Source: Candidatus Peribacteria bacterium
GTDB lineage: Bacteria; Patescibacteriota; Gracilibacteria; Peribacterales; Peribacteraceae
Direction of reading: 5' to 3'
Assembly: GCA_020632295.1 (NCBI GenBank)
Contig: JACKFU010000001.1
Span: 633,290 to 697,289 of the forward strand
Length of the DNA stretch: 64,000 nt
In this document: positions 8,504 to 15,435 of the stretch, in pieces
How the letters are laid out: each line of letters starts with the position of its first letter
Position numbering within the stretch: position 1 is the stretch's first letter
Notes under the pieces: model-generated
Told to the model about the DNA's origin: nothing
What the model saw: only the letters and a program-made list of their open reading frames with translations
Databases searched by the model: none
Position numbers and translations under genes: made by a program

Positions 8504-8529
8504 TGGCGAAGCGAAGCAGTACTTCGTGG
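8490..8529. repeat. Hairpin-forming inverted repeat
   Basis: CCACGAAGT (8490-8498) pairs exactly with ACTTCGTGG (8521-8529), with further CTGC/GCAG pairing inside. The right arm runs into repeat R2 directly beside the tRNA-Gly-like TGGAGCGGGT. It could be a terminator-like structure or a recombinase-recognised end. Confidence 0.8.
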
Positions 8530-8586
8530 AGCGGGTGGCTGAATGTTATTACAACTGTAGCAGCACCTGACTAGTAGTCTATGGGT
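8519..8586 (-). repeat. Array repeat copy R2, ending in tRNA-Gly-like 3' terminus
   Basis: Minus strand: a diverged start, CTACTAGTCAGG, then CTACAGTTGTAATAACATTC, AGCC and ACCCGCTCCA. The 22 bases GGAGCGGGTGGCTGAATG plus TTAT (plus strand) are identical in R2 and R3. It lies immediately downstream of the metallopeptidase-like gene. Confidence 0.85.
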
Positions 8587-8608
8587 AAAGGAGATCTTGA
8601 TGCAGGAA

Positions 8609-9817
8609 TCATTTTTTTTCGGTACTCCGCCTATTGCGAATCTTTTCTTGTTCCCACTCTGGCAACTGCTCAATCATTTGTAGGAATAACTGACTTTTCT
8701 CTTCTTTGCTAGCTGCATTTAGATAACGAAGAAAGTCATCTGTATCTTTACTATCTGCTCTACAGGATGCGTAGAGTCTGAGAGCACCAGGTTCCAGCAA
8801 ACGTTCGATTTCACGCAAATGTAGCATTTCACCAGAAAAGTACCCTTTCTTTATCTTGTTCCAAACATCTTGTTTTGGAACATTTCGGGTGAGTGCAATT
8901 TTTTCAATAAGAGCGTCTAATAGTTGAATATCTTTTTCATAAGATGGAGGTAAGAGTTTTTCAGCAGACTCTGTTATATGCAGATCAGTGTCCCACTCTT
9001 CTTCATTAAATGTCTCAACGCATTCCTGTAATAGTTGTGTTGCATTTTTCATGTCATGCAATAACTCGTTGGTCATTTTTTCTGTAACAGCCTCATTTAA
9101 ACTTTCAAATAATTTCTGCTTGGGATCAGGTCTATGCAGAGAGTATCCAATGCGAGTACCTAGCCATGTTTCACACATGGTGTCGGCGAATTGTTGATTC
9201 GTATGTGATGCAACATGCAATGCTTCGTGAAGAAGAACTCTTCGTTGTATTTCCCTGTATATACGATCAATTTTTTTTGGGGTCTCTTCTATAACCATTT
9301 CATAGTAGCCATCACGATCCTTGTGCTTCTCCTCCAAGATGTGATCAACGTACTCTGCAAAAAATTCATCTTCGCTACCTTCAGGGCAAGTGCCATGCAA
9401 TTCTTCTGCTTCGTCCCATGCTTCTTCGGATAGTGCGTCGTCACTTGTATCGGGGTCTTCACTGCCGCTTGATAACCTCTCAAGTGCAGATTCTGCATTC
9501 CCTATAATTGCACTATGCAAAAAGTTGAAGTCGTCACGCTCATCTTTTACATCGATAAGGTGTCTATCATCCAAATATGCGATGCCTACAGATTTCGGAA
9601 ATTCTGCCCACTTCTTCTCATACTCGTATGTTGAAAGAAGGTGAACTTGATCCTCTTGAATGCAAGCTGGTACAGCCACACCAAGAGAAGTACATTCCTG
9701 TTGGAGGAGTGTATTTATCACTTGTAGATTTTCAGAGAGATCCCAGGATGCTTCCGCTACTTCATTCCTTGCATCGTTTGGCATCTCATCTGGTGTTTGA
9801 CTTTCATTGATATTCAT
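8609..9817 (-). CDS. Putative zinc metallopeptidase-like protein (HEALH)
   Basis: A 402-residue, acidic, mostly helical protein with no signal peptide. HEALH at residues 197-201 fits the HExxH zinc motif, and NEAVTE at 241-246 offers a downstream Glu in the position of a third ligand (gluzincin-like HExxH...NExxTE). I know no named family for the rest, so peptidase activity is inferred from the motif. The ATG lies 6 nt from a TATAAT box, so the message is probably leaderless. It is the second gene of its cassette, after a 76-aa gene, and ends just before repeat R2. The ends of the protein are highly charged, unlike core genes nearby. Confidence 0.75.
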   Translation of the reverse strand: MNINESQTPDEMPNDARNEVAEASWDLSENLQVINTLLQQECTSLGVAVPACIQEDQVHLLSTYEYEKKWAEFPKSVGIAYLDDRHLIDVKDERDDFNFLHSAIIGNAESALERLSSGSEDPDTSDDALSEEAWDEAEELHGTCPEGSEDEFFAEYVDHILEEKHKDRDGYYEMVIEETPKKIDRIYREIQRRVLLHEALHVASHTNQQFADTMCETWLGTRIGYSLHRPDPKQKLFESLNEAVTEKMTNELLHDMKNATQLLQECVETFNEEEWDTDLHITESAEKLLPPSYEKDIQLLDALIEKIALTRNVPKQDVWNKIKKGYFSGEMLHLREIERLLEPGALRLYASCRADSKDTDDFLRYLNAASKEEKSQLFLQMIEQLPEWEQEKIRNRRSTEKK

Positions 9818-9823
9818 CAGTAT

Positions 9824-9852
9824 ATTATATCATTTTATTTGTTATTTGTCAT
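9824..9852 (-). promoter_or_regulatory. Leaderless promoter of the HEALH gene
   Basis: Minus strand: ATGACA (9852-9847), a 17-bp spacer, TATAAT (9829-9824), then six bases to the ATG at 9817. Confidence 0.8.
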
Positions 9853-9888
9853 GGAGCTCCTTAGTGGAGCTTATTCGGAACTAGTTTA
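9850..9888 (-). repeat. Gene-upstream dispersed repeat, copy a
   Basis: The plus strand reads CATGGAGCTCCTTAGTGGAG then CTTATTCGGAACTAGTTTA. A similar block at 10697-10736 also sits just upstream of a leaderless promoter, so the pair may mark 5' ends of array genes. It contains the -35 of the HEALH gene and the stop of the 76-aa gene. Confidence 0.65.
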
Positions 9889-10111
9889 ATTCTGAAGCGA
9901 GACTTGTATCTATAAGTTCGATCAGTTTGCGTCGAGTTGCATCTGGTTTGTAGATCTCTTCAGAACCAAGAAATTCATTTAACTTGCTTTCCATTTGAGG
10001 ATTAAGTATCTGACTCAATCGAAACGTAATCTCTGCAACAGGACCGACATCAAATTCCCCCAGTTGAAGGAGTCTTTTTTTGAAAGCCAATAGTTGTCCT
10101 TTCTCTGGCAT
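9881..10111 (-). CDS. Small hypothetical protein of the tRNA-Gly array
   Basis: A 76-residue, probably all-helical soluble protein (FKKRLLQLGEFDVGPVAEIT, then RRKLIELIDTSLASELN). I do not recognise it. Support comes from a promoter whose TATAAT ends 7 nt before the ATG, and from its place directly before the HEALH gene. A possible antitoxin-like or accessory partner role is only a guess from its size. Confidence 0.6.
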   Translation of the reverse strand: MPEKGQLLAFKKRLLQLGEFDVGPVAEITFRLSQILNPQMESKLNEFLGSEEIYKPDATRRKLIELIDTSLASELN

Positions 10112-10118
10112 TAATGAT

Positions 10119-10147
10119 ATTATATCATTATCTTATAATATTTGCAA
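10119..10147 (-). promoter_or_regulatory. Leaderless promoter of the 76-aa gene
   Basis: Minus strand: TTGCAA (10147-10142), a 17-bp spacer, TATAAT (10124-10119), then ATCATTA and ATG. The stretch 10148-10234 upstream shows no gene. Confidence 0.75.
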
Positions 10148-10234
10148 ACAGCAAATTTCCATTTGCTGACCCCTCGTTTTTTGAATCATCAGGAACTCGT
10201 GATAGGAGGTTGATTCCATGATAATTAGACTTGA

Positions 10235-10253
10235 CAACCTGCTACGCAGGTTG
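10235..10253. repeat. Hairpin CAACCTGC-TAC-GCAGGTTG, array copy
   Basis: An 8-bp perfect stem directly beside the tRNA-Gly-like end of repeat R3. The same 19 bases occur at 10796-10814 beside the real tRNA-Gly 3' end, so the 27-base string from ACCCGCTCCA through the hairpin is duplicated. Confidence 0.9.
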
Positions 10254-10316
10254 GAGCGGGTGGCTGAATGTTATTACAACTGTAGTGTCGTCTAACTAGG
10301 AGTTCTTGTCCATGAC
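10252..10316 (-). repeat. Array repeat copy R3, ending in tRNA-Gly-like 3' terminus
   Basis: Minus strand: CATGGACAAGAACTCCTAG, then TTAGACGACACTACAGTTGT, AATAACATTCAGCC and ACCCGCTCCA. It overlaps the last codons of the 122-aa gene (MDKNS and TAG), so the repeat supplies its C-terminus. GTTAGACGA here also occurs in the tail next to the second tRNA-Lys end at 27745. Confidence 0.85.
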
Positions 10317-10664
10317 CTTTTGATATTTTTCTCTTAATTTCCAAACCAAATTTCTAGAAGGAGAGTCCACACCTAAATCAGACACCATACGATATAACTT
10401 ATCGAGCCTGTCTGTAACTTTGCTAACTTCTAAATCTTTCTTAATCCTTTCCGTTACAGAATTCAATGCAATAACACTCATTGCTTGTTGTACTGATCCG
10501 TACATGATCGTCCATGGGCACGTTTCTATATATCCAGGACGTGCAGTGATTGGCGCTCTATTGTTAGATGCTAACTCTTCATTGATTGAGTGTAGAAAAT
10601 CCTCAGCTTCTTGGACTTTGCCCCACCAATAATCCCACCATAAATCATTTGATTCAGATTCCAT
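10296..10664 (-). CDS. Hypothetical protein, first gene of the tRNA-Gly array
   Basis: A 122-residue soluble protein, Trp-rich at the start (DLWWDYWWGKVQEAEDFLHS) with a basic helical end (RNLVWKLREKYQKVMDKNS). I do not recognise a family. The start is fixed by a promoter with TTGACA, 17 bp, AATAAT and six bases to the ATG. It is the gene closest to tRNA-Gly, and its last five codons lie in repeat R3. Confidence 0.65.
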   Translation of the reverse strand: MESESNDLWWDYWWGKVQEAEDFLHSINEELASNNRAPITARPGYIETCPWTIMYGSVQQAMSVIALNSVTERIKKDLEVSKVTDRLDKLYRMVSDLGVDSPSRNLVWKLREKYQKVMDKNS

Positions 10665-10670
10665 AAGTTT

Positions 10671-10699
10671 ATTATTTAACTATTTCTTTGGCTTGTCAA
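10671..10699 (-). promoter_or_regulatory. Leaderless promoter of the 122-aa gene
   Basis: Minus strand: TTGACA (10699-10694), a 17-bp spacer, AATAAT (10676-10671), then AAACTT and ATG. Confidence 0.8.
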
Positions 10700-10736
10700 T
10701 GGATCTCCCTACTCGAGCCTATGCGGAACTATCAAA
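10697..10736 (-). repeat. Gene-upstream dispersed repeat, copy b
   Basis: Plus strand CAATGGATCTCCCTACTCGA followed by GCCTATGCGGAACTATCAAA, about three quarters identical to copy a at 9850-9888. Both include the -35 of the next gene. Confidence 0.65.
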
Positions 10737-10768
10737 ATTCTCTTTCGTAAGCTCCAATGCAAACCTGC

Positions 10769-10814
10769 GCTCGCCTGCGGGCGAGCTTCGGTCTGCAACC
10801 TGCTACGCAGGTTG
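10769..10814 (-). terminator. Two hairpins downstream of tRNA-Gly(TCC)
   Basis: GCTCGCC-TGCG-GGCGAGC (10769-10786) and CAACCTGC-TAC-GCAGGTTG (10796-10814) follow the tRNA 3' end on the minus strand. No U-tract follows, so a processing or insertion-related role is as likely as termination. The second hairpin is the one duplicated at R3. Confidence 0.5.
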
Positions 10815-10887
10815 GAGCGGGTAACGGGAATCGAACCCGTATGTTCAGCTTGGAAGGCTGACGTACTAGCCATTGTACTATACCCGC
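10813..10887 (-). tRNA. tRNA-Gly(TCC)
   Basis: A full cloverleaf: acceptor GCGGGTA/TACCCGC, anticodon loop CTTCCAA with anticodon TCC, T-arm GGGTTCGATTCCC, and encoded CCA. Its last ten bases ACCCGCTCCA recur at each array repeat, which makes it the likely founding insertion site. Confidence 0.96.
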
Positions 10888-10935
10888 GAATACAGATAGT
10901 GTTGCAACACCCAGAGAGCATACTAAGACTTCTGC

Positions 10936-11193
10936 CTATTGTGAAGCCTTTGCGATGAGTTTTCGGAGTTTCTCATCAGAGGGTTTTACGAAGGGATTAC
11001 AGGAGAGAATACGCTTGATGGTCATCAAGGAGCCAATAGCTGCTCCACGTTCAGCAATCACCTTCTTTCCATACTCACTGCAGGTTGGTTCGTGACGGCA
11101 GAAGCCGTATGGATGCAGTCCCTTCAGTGGACCATGGTCTGGGGAGAGGGTTTTTTGGTACAGCTCGATCAGAAAAATGAGGAGATTGCGCAT
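10936..11193 (-). CDS. yidD: Membrane protein insertion efficiency factor YidD
   Basis: An 85-residue YidD-family protein. LIELYQKTLSPDHGP, GFCRHEPTCSEYGKK and RILSCNPFVKP carry the three conserved Cys and the family signature. YidD helps insert inner-membrane proteins with YidC. The start at MRNLLIFLIELYQ matches the usual N-terminus; an earlier ATG at 11235 would overlap the divergent gene start at 11222. Neither rpmH nor rnpA is beside it here, unlike the classic arrangement. Confidence 0.92.
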   Translation of the reverse strand: MRNLLIFLIELYQKTLSPDHGPLKGLHPYGFCRHEPTCSEYGKKVIAERGAAIGSLMTIKRILSCNPFVKPSDEKLRKLIAKASQ

Positions 11194-11221
11194 GTAGTGA
11201 GGAATCGGTACTCTAGTATAC

Positions 11222-11470
11222 ATGAACGATATCATACTGTATTTACATGTTACGGTTGGAGTGCTCCTGATAGTGGTACTCTATCATATTCTCTTTGTGG
11301 TTGTTGATTTACGAAAGATCATGCGACGTGTTCAGTTGATTACCAAGGAAATAGAAGGTCTCGTGATGAAACCGATTACTGTTGCCGATCAGATCCTTGA
11401 AGGTGTTTTATCCCTTCTTGAGGATCAGCAGAAGAAGACATCAAAAAAATCCTCTAAAAAAAAGCGCTAG
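11222..11470 (+). CDS. Single-helix membrane protein with Lys-rich tail
   Basis: An 82-residue protein: a hydrophobic helix at about residues 5-28 (VTVGVLLIVVLYHILFVVVD), an amphipathic middle and a basic end (KKTSKKSSKKKR). No family recognised. It is followed after one base by the next small membrane protein gene, with which it likely forms an operon, and is divergent from yidD. Confidence 0.7.
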   Translation: MNDIILYLHVTVGVLLIVVLYHILFVVVDLRKIMRRVQLITKEIEGLVMKPITVADQILEGVLSLLEDQQKKTSKKSSKKKR

Positions 11471-11471
11471 T

Positions 11472-11759
11472 ATGGCTACAGAAAAGAAGCCACCGCTGGA
11501 AGACGATCTTGCCTCTATCATTCACATGCTGAATGACAATGTTCAGTACCTAGCAAGTCTTCAGGAGACAGCGCGATTTCTCTGGGTCGCATTCTTGCGA
11601 GGTATTATGTACGGTCTTGGCATTATTGTTGCGTTTGCCATTGTTGTCCCCATTATTCTTTGGTTACTAAGCACAATTAACTGGATTCCGTTTATTGGCG
11701 ATATCGTCACAGAAATAATCACCCGCATTGAGGCGACTCGCACTGGTGCAGGATTTTAG
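11472..11759 (+). CDS. Small membrane protein, DUF5665-like
   Basis: A 95-residue protein with a charged start (MATEKKPPLEDDLASIIHML), then one hydrophobic hairpin (FLRGIMYGLGIIVAFAIVV, PIILWLLSTI) and IPFIGDIVTEIITRIE. The order of a WxxFxRG motif, a glycine-rich helix and a P(F/V)IG motif resembles DUF5665, common in CPR genomes; function unknown. I chose the ATG at 11472, one base after the previous stop. It shares TTAG with the convergent gene. Confidence 0.68.
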   Translation: MATEKKPPLEDDLASIIHMLNDNVQYLASLQETARFLWVAFLRGIMYGLGIIVAFAIVVPIILWLLSTINWIPFIGDIVTEIITRIEATRTGAGF

Positions 11760-12250
11760 AGAGATTGCCTATCAATAAAGACTCGAATAAAGATGCGCTT
11801 GAGCACATCCACGGATGCTTCCATTAGCTCACTGAGAAGACTATTAAGTCGGCGGATTTTACCATAGAGTTCGTTAAGCTGGTGGGCACTTCCCGGCTTA
11901 CTGGCACGATATGCCTTGCGTCGTACCTGTTTTCTGAGCACTTTAATTTCTTTTTGGATATAGCTGCTTAAATCACTTCGCATCACTGCAAGTTCTGGCA
12001 AGTTGGCGATTGCCTGTGCGCGTGCAGACTGCGTATTATCATCTCCTTGGCTACTACTACCTACTGCACCAGATCCAGAAGATCCCATGTCTCCAGATCG
12101 ATCTTCCCCCATGCGCTCAGACACCTTGTCCATTAAAGAAATAGTATCCAGTAGCCCCTGGAACTTTTCGGGTTGCGTGACAACCAGATGTGCTGTTTCC
12201 GGCGAGTCGTTTGTTTCTGCCTGTTTATCGGGGGATGATCCGCTCGGCAT
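11756..12250 (-). CDS. Hypothetical protein with Ser/Gly-rich linker and basic helical end
   Basis: A 164-residue soluble protein. The N-terminal third is polar, the middle is low complexity (GDMGSSGSGAVGSSSQGDD), and the C-terminal half is helical and basic (KEIKVLRKQVRRKAYRASK). I do not recognise it. Convergent with the DUF5665-like gene, sharing the four bases TTAG. Confidence 0.65.
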   Translation of the reverse strand: MPSGSSPDKQAETNDSPETAHLVVTQPEKFQGLLDTISLMDKVSERMGEDRSGDMGSSGSGAVGSSSQGDDNTQSARAQAIANLPELAVMRSDLSSYIQKEIKVLRKQVRRKAYRASKPGSAHQLNELYGKIRRLNSLLSELMEASVDVLKRIFIRVFIDRQSL

Positions 12251-12254
12251 ACGG

Positions 12255-12283
12255 TTCTATTATCTCATGAAATGGCTTATAAT
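12255..12283 (+). promoter_or_regulatory. Promoter of the HIT gene
   Basis: TTCTAT (12255-12260), 17-bp spacer, TATAAT (12278-12283). The predicted start near 12290 leaves a leader of about 38 nt before the ATG at 12328. Confidence 0.6.
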
Positions 12284-12327
12284 GCAAGGTTTGCGACGTT
12301 TGCAAGGTCTGCTATGTTGCCCTTGAT

Positions 12328-12663
12328 ATGCATGAACGTACTATTTTTCATAAGATTGTTTCCGGCGATATTCCTTGTGAGGCTGTCTACGAGACAGATG
12401 ATGTTCTAGGATTTAAAGACATCCATCCCAAGGCGCCAACTCATATACTCTTCATTGCCAAGCGTGAGGAGGATTTTGTAGCATCTATCAACGATCTCAC
12501 CGAAGAGACAGCACATGTACCAGGACTCCTTATTCGGGCAGCGCAAGACTTTGCGAACCAGAAGGGGATGAGCGGATACCAGCTGAAGTTCCATGTGGGT
12601 AAAGACGGTGGGCAGGAAGTGTTTTACCTGCATTTGCATCTTCTGAGTCAACAGAAAGTTTAG
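12328..12663 (+). CDS. HIT family (HINT-like) nucleotide hydrolase with altered triad
   Basis: A 111-residue histidine-triad protein (TIFHKIVSGDIPCEAVYETD, APTHILFIAK, EVFYLHLHLLS). HINT enzymes hydrolyse AMP-lysine and other nucleoside phosphoramidates. The usual H-x-H-x-H triad reads Y100-L-H102-L-H104: the nucleophile His102 and His104 remain but the first His is Tyr. The conserved GG-R tail after the triad is also missing, giving a short C-terminus. Activity may be changed. It shares TTAG with rpsA at the 3' end. Confidence 0.9.
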   Translation: MHERTIFHKIVSGDIPCEAVYETDDVLGFKDIHPKAPTHILFIAKREEDFVASINDLTEETAHVPGLLIRAAQDFANQKGMSGYQLKFHVGKDGGQEVFYLHLHLLSQQKV

Positions 12664-14024
12664 GCACTGAAACCTGCAGCTTCCGCTTCTTTCTCGTCTT
12701 TGAAGTACACGCGATTCTCTTCTTTAATTTTCTGTCCTGCAGCAGAGTCGACTGTGTAGTACTTCTTTCCGGTCTTACTGGCTACAAAAGCAGCATCTGG
12801 CGCATCGCCGATGTCCATGCTCAATTGTTCAGCTTTTTTCGCCTCGGACTCTTCGGACTCTTCAGAATCTTTCTTCTTTGCTTCCTCTTCAGCTTGCTCC
12901 CTCTTAATGCGCTCAAGTGTCTCCTTATCAATTGGGAGTAGTGCCTTTACTGAGAGGCCGATACGACGTTCATCCACATCAATGTTAATGACCTGTGCAT
13001 CAACTTTTTGGCCAATCTTTAGCACTTCCGAAGCATCTTCTACCTTGTGATGAGAAAGTTCTGTAAGGTGCACAAGTCCATTGATGTCTTTCTCCAGCTT
13101 TAGGAAAGCACCGTAGTCTGCGAAGCGTACAACAGATCCTTGTACTTTTTTACCAACAGGGTAGCGCTCGGCAATTTCTTCCCATGGGTCTTTGGTCAGT
13201 TGCTTGATGGAAAGGCTGAGCTTGTCTCCATCCAGACCAATAATTTTTACGCGAACCTTATCGCCAACCTGTGCATGTTCACTAGGGTTTTTTACGTGTC
13301 CCCATGCAATTTCAGAGATATGAACAAGCCCCTCAAGACCATCGAAGGCAACGAAAATTCCAAACTTTACAATGCCAGTGACCATACCATCTTTTTCGTC
13401 TCCAATGTGAAGGGATTCGAGTGACTTCGAACGCTCCTCAGCCATTGCCTCTCGCTCGGAAACGACAATTTTGCCAGCTTCTTCATCCATCGTAATAATT
13501 TTTACAGTGAACGTATGACCAATGTACTTAGAGAGGCGGTGGATAATTTCACTACTATCTGCATTGTTGACACGTGGGTAGTGGACCGGAGCCAACTGGG
13601 AAACTGGTAGGAAGGTTCGAATACCATCAATGTTTGCCAGGAGACCTCCTTTATTTGCTTCCTGTGCGATGAATTTCATTGTTCCCTCGCTATCAATAAG
13701 TTCATGGAACTTGTCCCATGCCTTTTGCTGGCTTGCCATACGGAGGCTCAGGACTACCATTCCTTCATCGTTCTCCTCTTCGAGGACGAGAGCCATGACT
13801 TCATCACCTACCTTTAGGTCTTTGAATGTGTTAAATGAATCGCGTAACTCACGCCCAGAGACAATACCTACAGCAACACCATCAATATCAATGAGCAGTT
13901 TGTTTTTACCTCGGAATACAACCTTTCCCTCAACGGTTTCGCCGGGGCGAACACGTAAAGGAGTAGGAGCATCTTGGAGGAGCTTCTCCATAAGTTCGTT
14001 TTTCTGTACAGTTGCTTGAGCCAT
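12660..14024 (-). CDS. rpsA: 30S ribosomal protein S1
   Basis: About 454 residues with four S1 (OB-fold) repeats, seen as GKVVFRGKNKLLIDIDG, KGGLLANIDGIRTFLPVSQL, GIVKFGIFVAFDGLEGLVH and SVVRFADYGAFLKLEKDING. This is shorter than the six-domain proteobacterial S1. After the last domain comes an acidic Lys/Glu stretch and a tail with KTGKKYYTVDSAAGQKI. S1 binds pyrimidine-rich leaders, which matters here because most leaders lack Shine-Dalgarno sites. The start MAQATVQKN is chosen by family alignment; the 135-bp region upstream (14025-14159) shows only a pyrimidine-rich leader. Confidence 0.95.
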   Translation of the reverse strand: MAQATVQKNELMEKLLQDAPTPLRVRPGETVEGKVVFRGKNKLLIDIDGVAVGIVSGRELRDSFNTFKDLKVGDEVMALVLEEENDEGMVVLSLRMASQQKAWDKFHELIDSEGTMKFIAQEANKGGLLANIDGIRTFLPVSQLAPVHYPRVNNADSSEIIHRLSKYIGHTFTVKIITMDEEAGKIVVSEREAMAEERSKSLESLHIGDEKDGMVTGIVKFGIFVAFDGLEGLVHISEIAWGHVKNPSEHAQVGDKVRVKIIGLDGDKLSLSIKQLTKDPWEEIAERYPVGKKVQGSVVRFADYGAFLKLEKDINGLVHLTELSHHKVEDASEVLKIGQKVDAQVINIDVDERRIGLSVKALLPIDKETLERIKREQAEEEAKKKDSEESEESEAKKAEQLSMDIGDAPDAAFVASKTGKKYYTVDSAAGQKIKEENRVYFKDEKEAEAAGFSA

Positions 14025-14159
14025 AGGAAATGAGAGGTGCAAGTGGGAGGAGTAAATGGGGGGTAGTGTTTGGTCGCCCTTGCACGAGCAACGCACCAAA
14101 TACCGGCCCATTTTGCGTAAAGAGGCGTACGGAGTCAACGAAATGACACAGATTCTTGT

Positions 14160-14867
14160 TTACAGGTATGCAGCACTCGTATTGAGGTCTGAGTGTGGTA
14201 GTTTTTGCTCCTGGCTGGTTTTTGGGTTGTAAATTTGGTAGTAGAGCTCAATCAGCTCCATTGTGGTTAACCTTTGTGTGCGCAGGCCAACATTATGTAA
14301 GCCGGTTTCTACCAGGTTCACACGTTCTTTAAGCTTACTTGCTTTTTCAGCAAAGTACTTGCGACGGTTGCTTACCTTGCCTGAAGAATCATCAATGCCT
14401 ATCCATGAAAAGAACTGCGAAAGAGTTGTTTTCTTTTCTTCGGCATCATCAAGTGGTACAACCACAAGGAAGCGTTTTTGCATGATGTCTGCCACTTCAA
14501 CGATCTTTTCCATGAAGGTGGCGTAGGCGAGTGTTTGCTCTTTGAGCAGCGTGTTTGGTTGCTTGTTTGCCATTTCATGAATTTGAGCGATATACGGATC
14601 AATATTGACTTTGGTTGAGCGGACAACAATCTGAAGAGGGAATACGAGTGTATTTATAAATGATTCATATCCTGCGATAATGCCCTGTTGTTCTGTTTCA
14701 CTCTTGAGGTTGAAATTCAATGCCTCCACCTCAAGTACAGCGCGAAGACCACCTTTCTTGAGGATAACAGTGTCATTCCGAATTTCTGAAATGGGCACGA
14801 ATCTCTGCGTTGCCGCCTTTGCGTTTTTGTTTCGCTTGCGCACGGTGTCCTTTGGATTCTTAGGCAT
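14160..14867 (-). CDS. TraC-like conjugal/secretion protein (VirB4 N-domain-like)
   Basis: A 235-residue soluble protein. FVPISEIRNDTVILKKGGLR, ALNFNLKSETEQQGIIAGYE and a stretch on POLQIVVRST-like contacts (PLQIVVRSTKVNIDPYI) match the N-terminal domain of TraC/VirB4 ATPases; the motor domain is absent here. In CPR genomes such a stand-alone domain follows PrgI, as here (8-bp overlap). It is probably a cytoplasmic part of a type IV secretion or pilus-like machine whose ATPase is encoded at 38,170-40,146. Confidence 0.75.
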   Translation of the reverse strand: MPKNPKDTVRKRNKNAKAATQRFVPISEIRNDTVILKKGGLRAVLEVEALNFNLKSETEQQGIIAGYESFINTLVFPLQIVVRSTKVNIDPYIAQIHEMANKQPNTLLKEQTLAYATFMEKIVEVADIMQKRFLVVVPLDDAEEKKTTLSQFFSWIGIDDSSGKVSNRRKYFAEKASKLKERVNLVETGLHNVGLRTQRLTTMELIELYYQIYNPKTSQEQKLPHSDLNTSAAYL

Positions 14868-15369
14868 GAGATGGGGCAGGGGAGATATCATCTATTGGTT
14901 TCTTGCGTTTGTTTACCTGAATACGGTCTTGCTGCACTGGTTCCGGAGGCCCTTGGTCGAGTACACGACTCAGTTCTTCAATCTGGGATTCTTGCTGCTT
15001 CTTTTCTGAGTGTGTACTCGGTTCTTTTTTTGATGGTGTGGACGTAATGATATTGATATAGATTCCTTTATGCGGCATCCATACACGTCGAGCGGGCTTA
15101 TCGATACGCTCTAGAAAGAGAAGAACCATGCGCAACAGGCTGATTCCATTGATTTTGACGAATGCAAACAGTGCTCCGATGAGTGTTGGCGTCCATGCTA
15201 TTGCTGTATGAATACCTGATGCCATGCCGTTCGATCGCATGATCGCCCACAGGGCGTAGCTGACACCAGAAGAGATCATGATGATCATAATCTGTTTTAG
15301 TGTGACCGGGCCGATAATACGGTCCTCTATATAGACGTTTTGTGGGATTTTGACAGGGTCAATAGTCAT
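14860..15369 (-). CDS. PrgI family inner-membrane secretion protein
   Basis: A 169-residue protein. IPQNVYIEDRIIGPVTLKQI is the PrgI-family start, followed by two membrane helices (about residues 26-45 and 57-75) and a polar C-terminal region rich in Lys, Ser and Gln. In Gram-positive conjugation systems PrgI corresponds to VirB3-like membrane subunits that work with VirB4. The 8-bp overlap with the TraC-like gene points to a shared complex. Confidence 0.85.
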   Translation of the reverse strand: MTIDPVKIPQNVYIEDRIIGPVTLKQIMIIMISSGVSYALWAIMRSNGMASGIHTAIAWTPTLIGALFAFVKINGISLLRMVLLFLERIDKPARRVWMPHKGIYINIITSTPSKKEPSTHSEKKQQESQIEELSRVLDQGPPEPVQQDRIQVNKRKKPIDDISPAPSHA

Positions 15370-15435
15370 CAGATTATTATAGCATGAACATGCGTTTTCT
15401 TCGAGGTTAGGAGAGTTGATTTATTTTAATAATTG

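Larger units (their letters stand above)
7657..10812 (-). mobile_element. Candidate tRNA-Gly-linked gene cassette array
   Basis: Downstream of tRNA-Gly(TCC) lie, in order on the minus strand: a 122-aa gene and repeat R3; a 76-aa gene, a metallopeptidase-like gene and repeat R2; a 107-bp duplication, a PPOX gene and repeat R1. Each repeat ends in ACCCGCTCCA, the tRNA 3' terminus, and most genes have their own near-consensus leaderless promoter. No recombinase is encoded inside. The layout suggests serial insertion at a tRNA 3' end, but mobility is inferred. Confidence 0.5.

Noticed and set aside
7657..10316. Array repeats as integron attC sites
   Set aside because: GTTAGAC in R3 fits the GTTRRRY core, but it is not kept in R1 or R2, and no RYYYAAC partner or long imperfect hairpin spans the repeats. 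No integron integrase is present.
7657..10316. Array repeats as degenerate tRNA genes
   Set aside because: Only the last ten bases match tRNA-Gly; no anticodon arm or T-arm can be folded.
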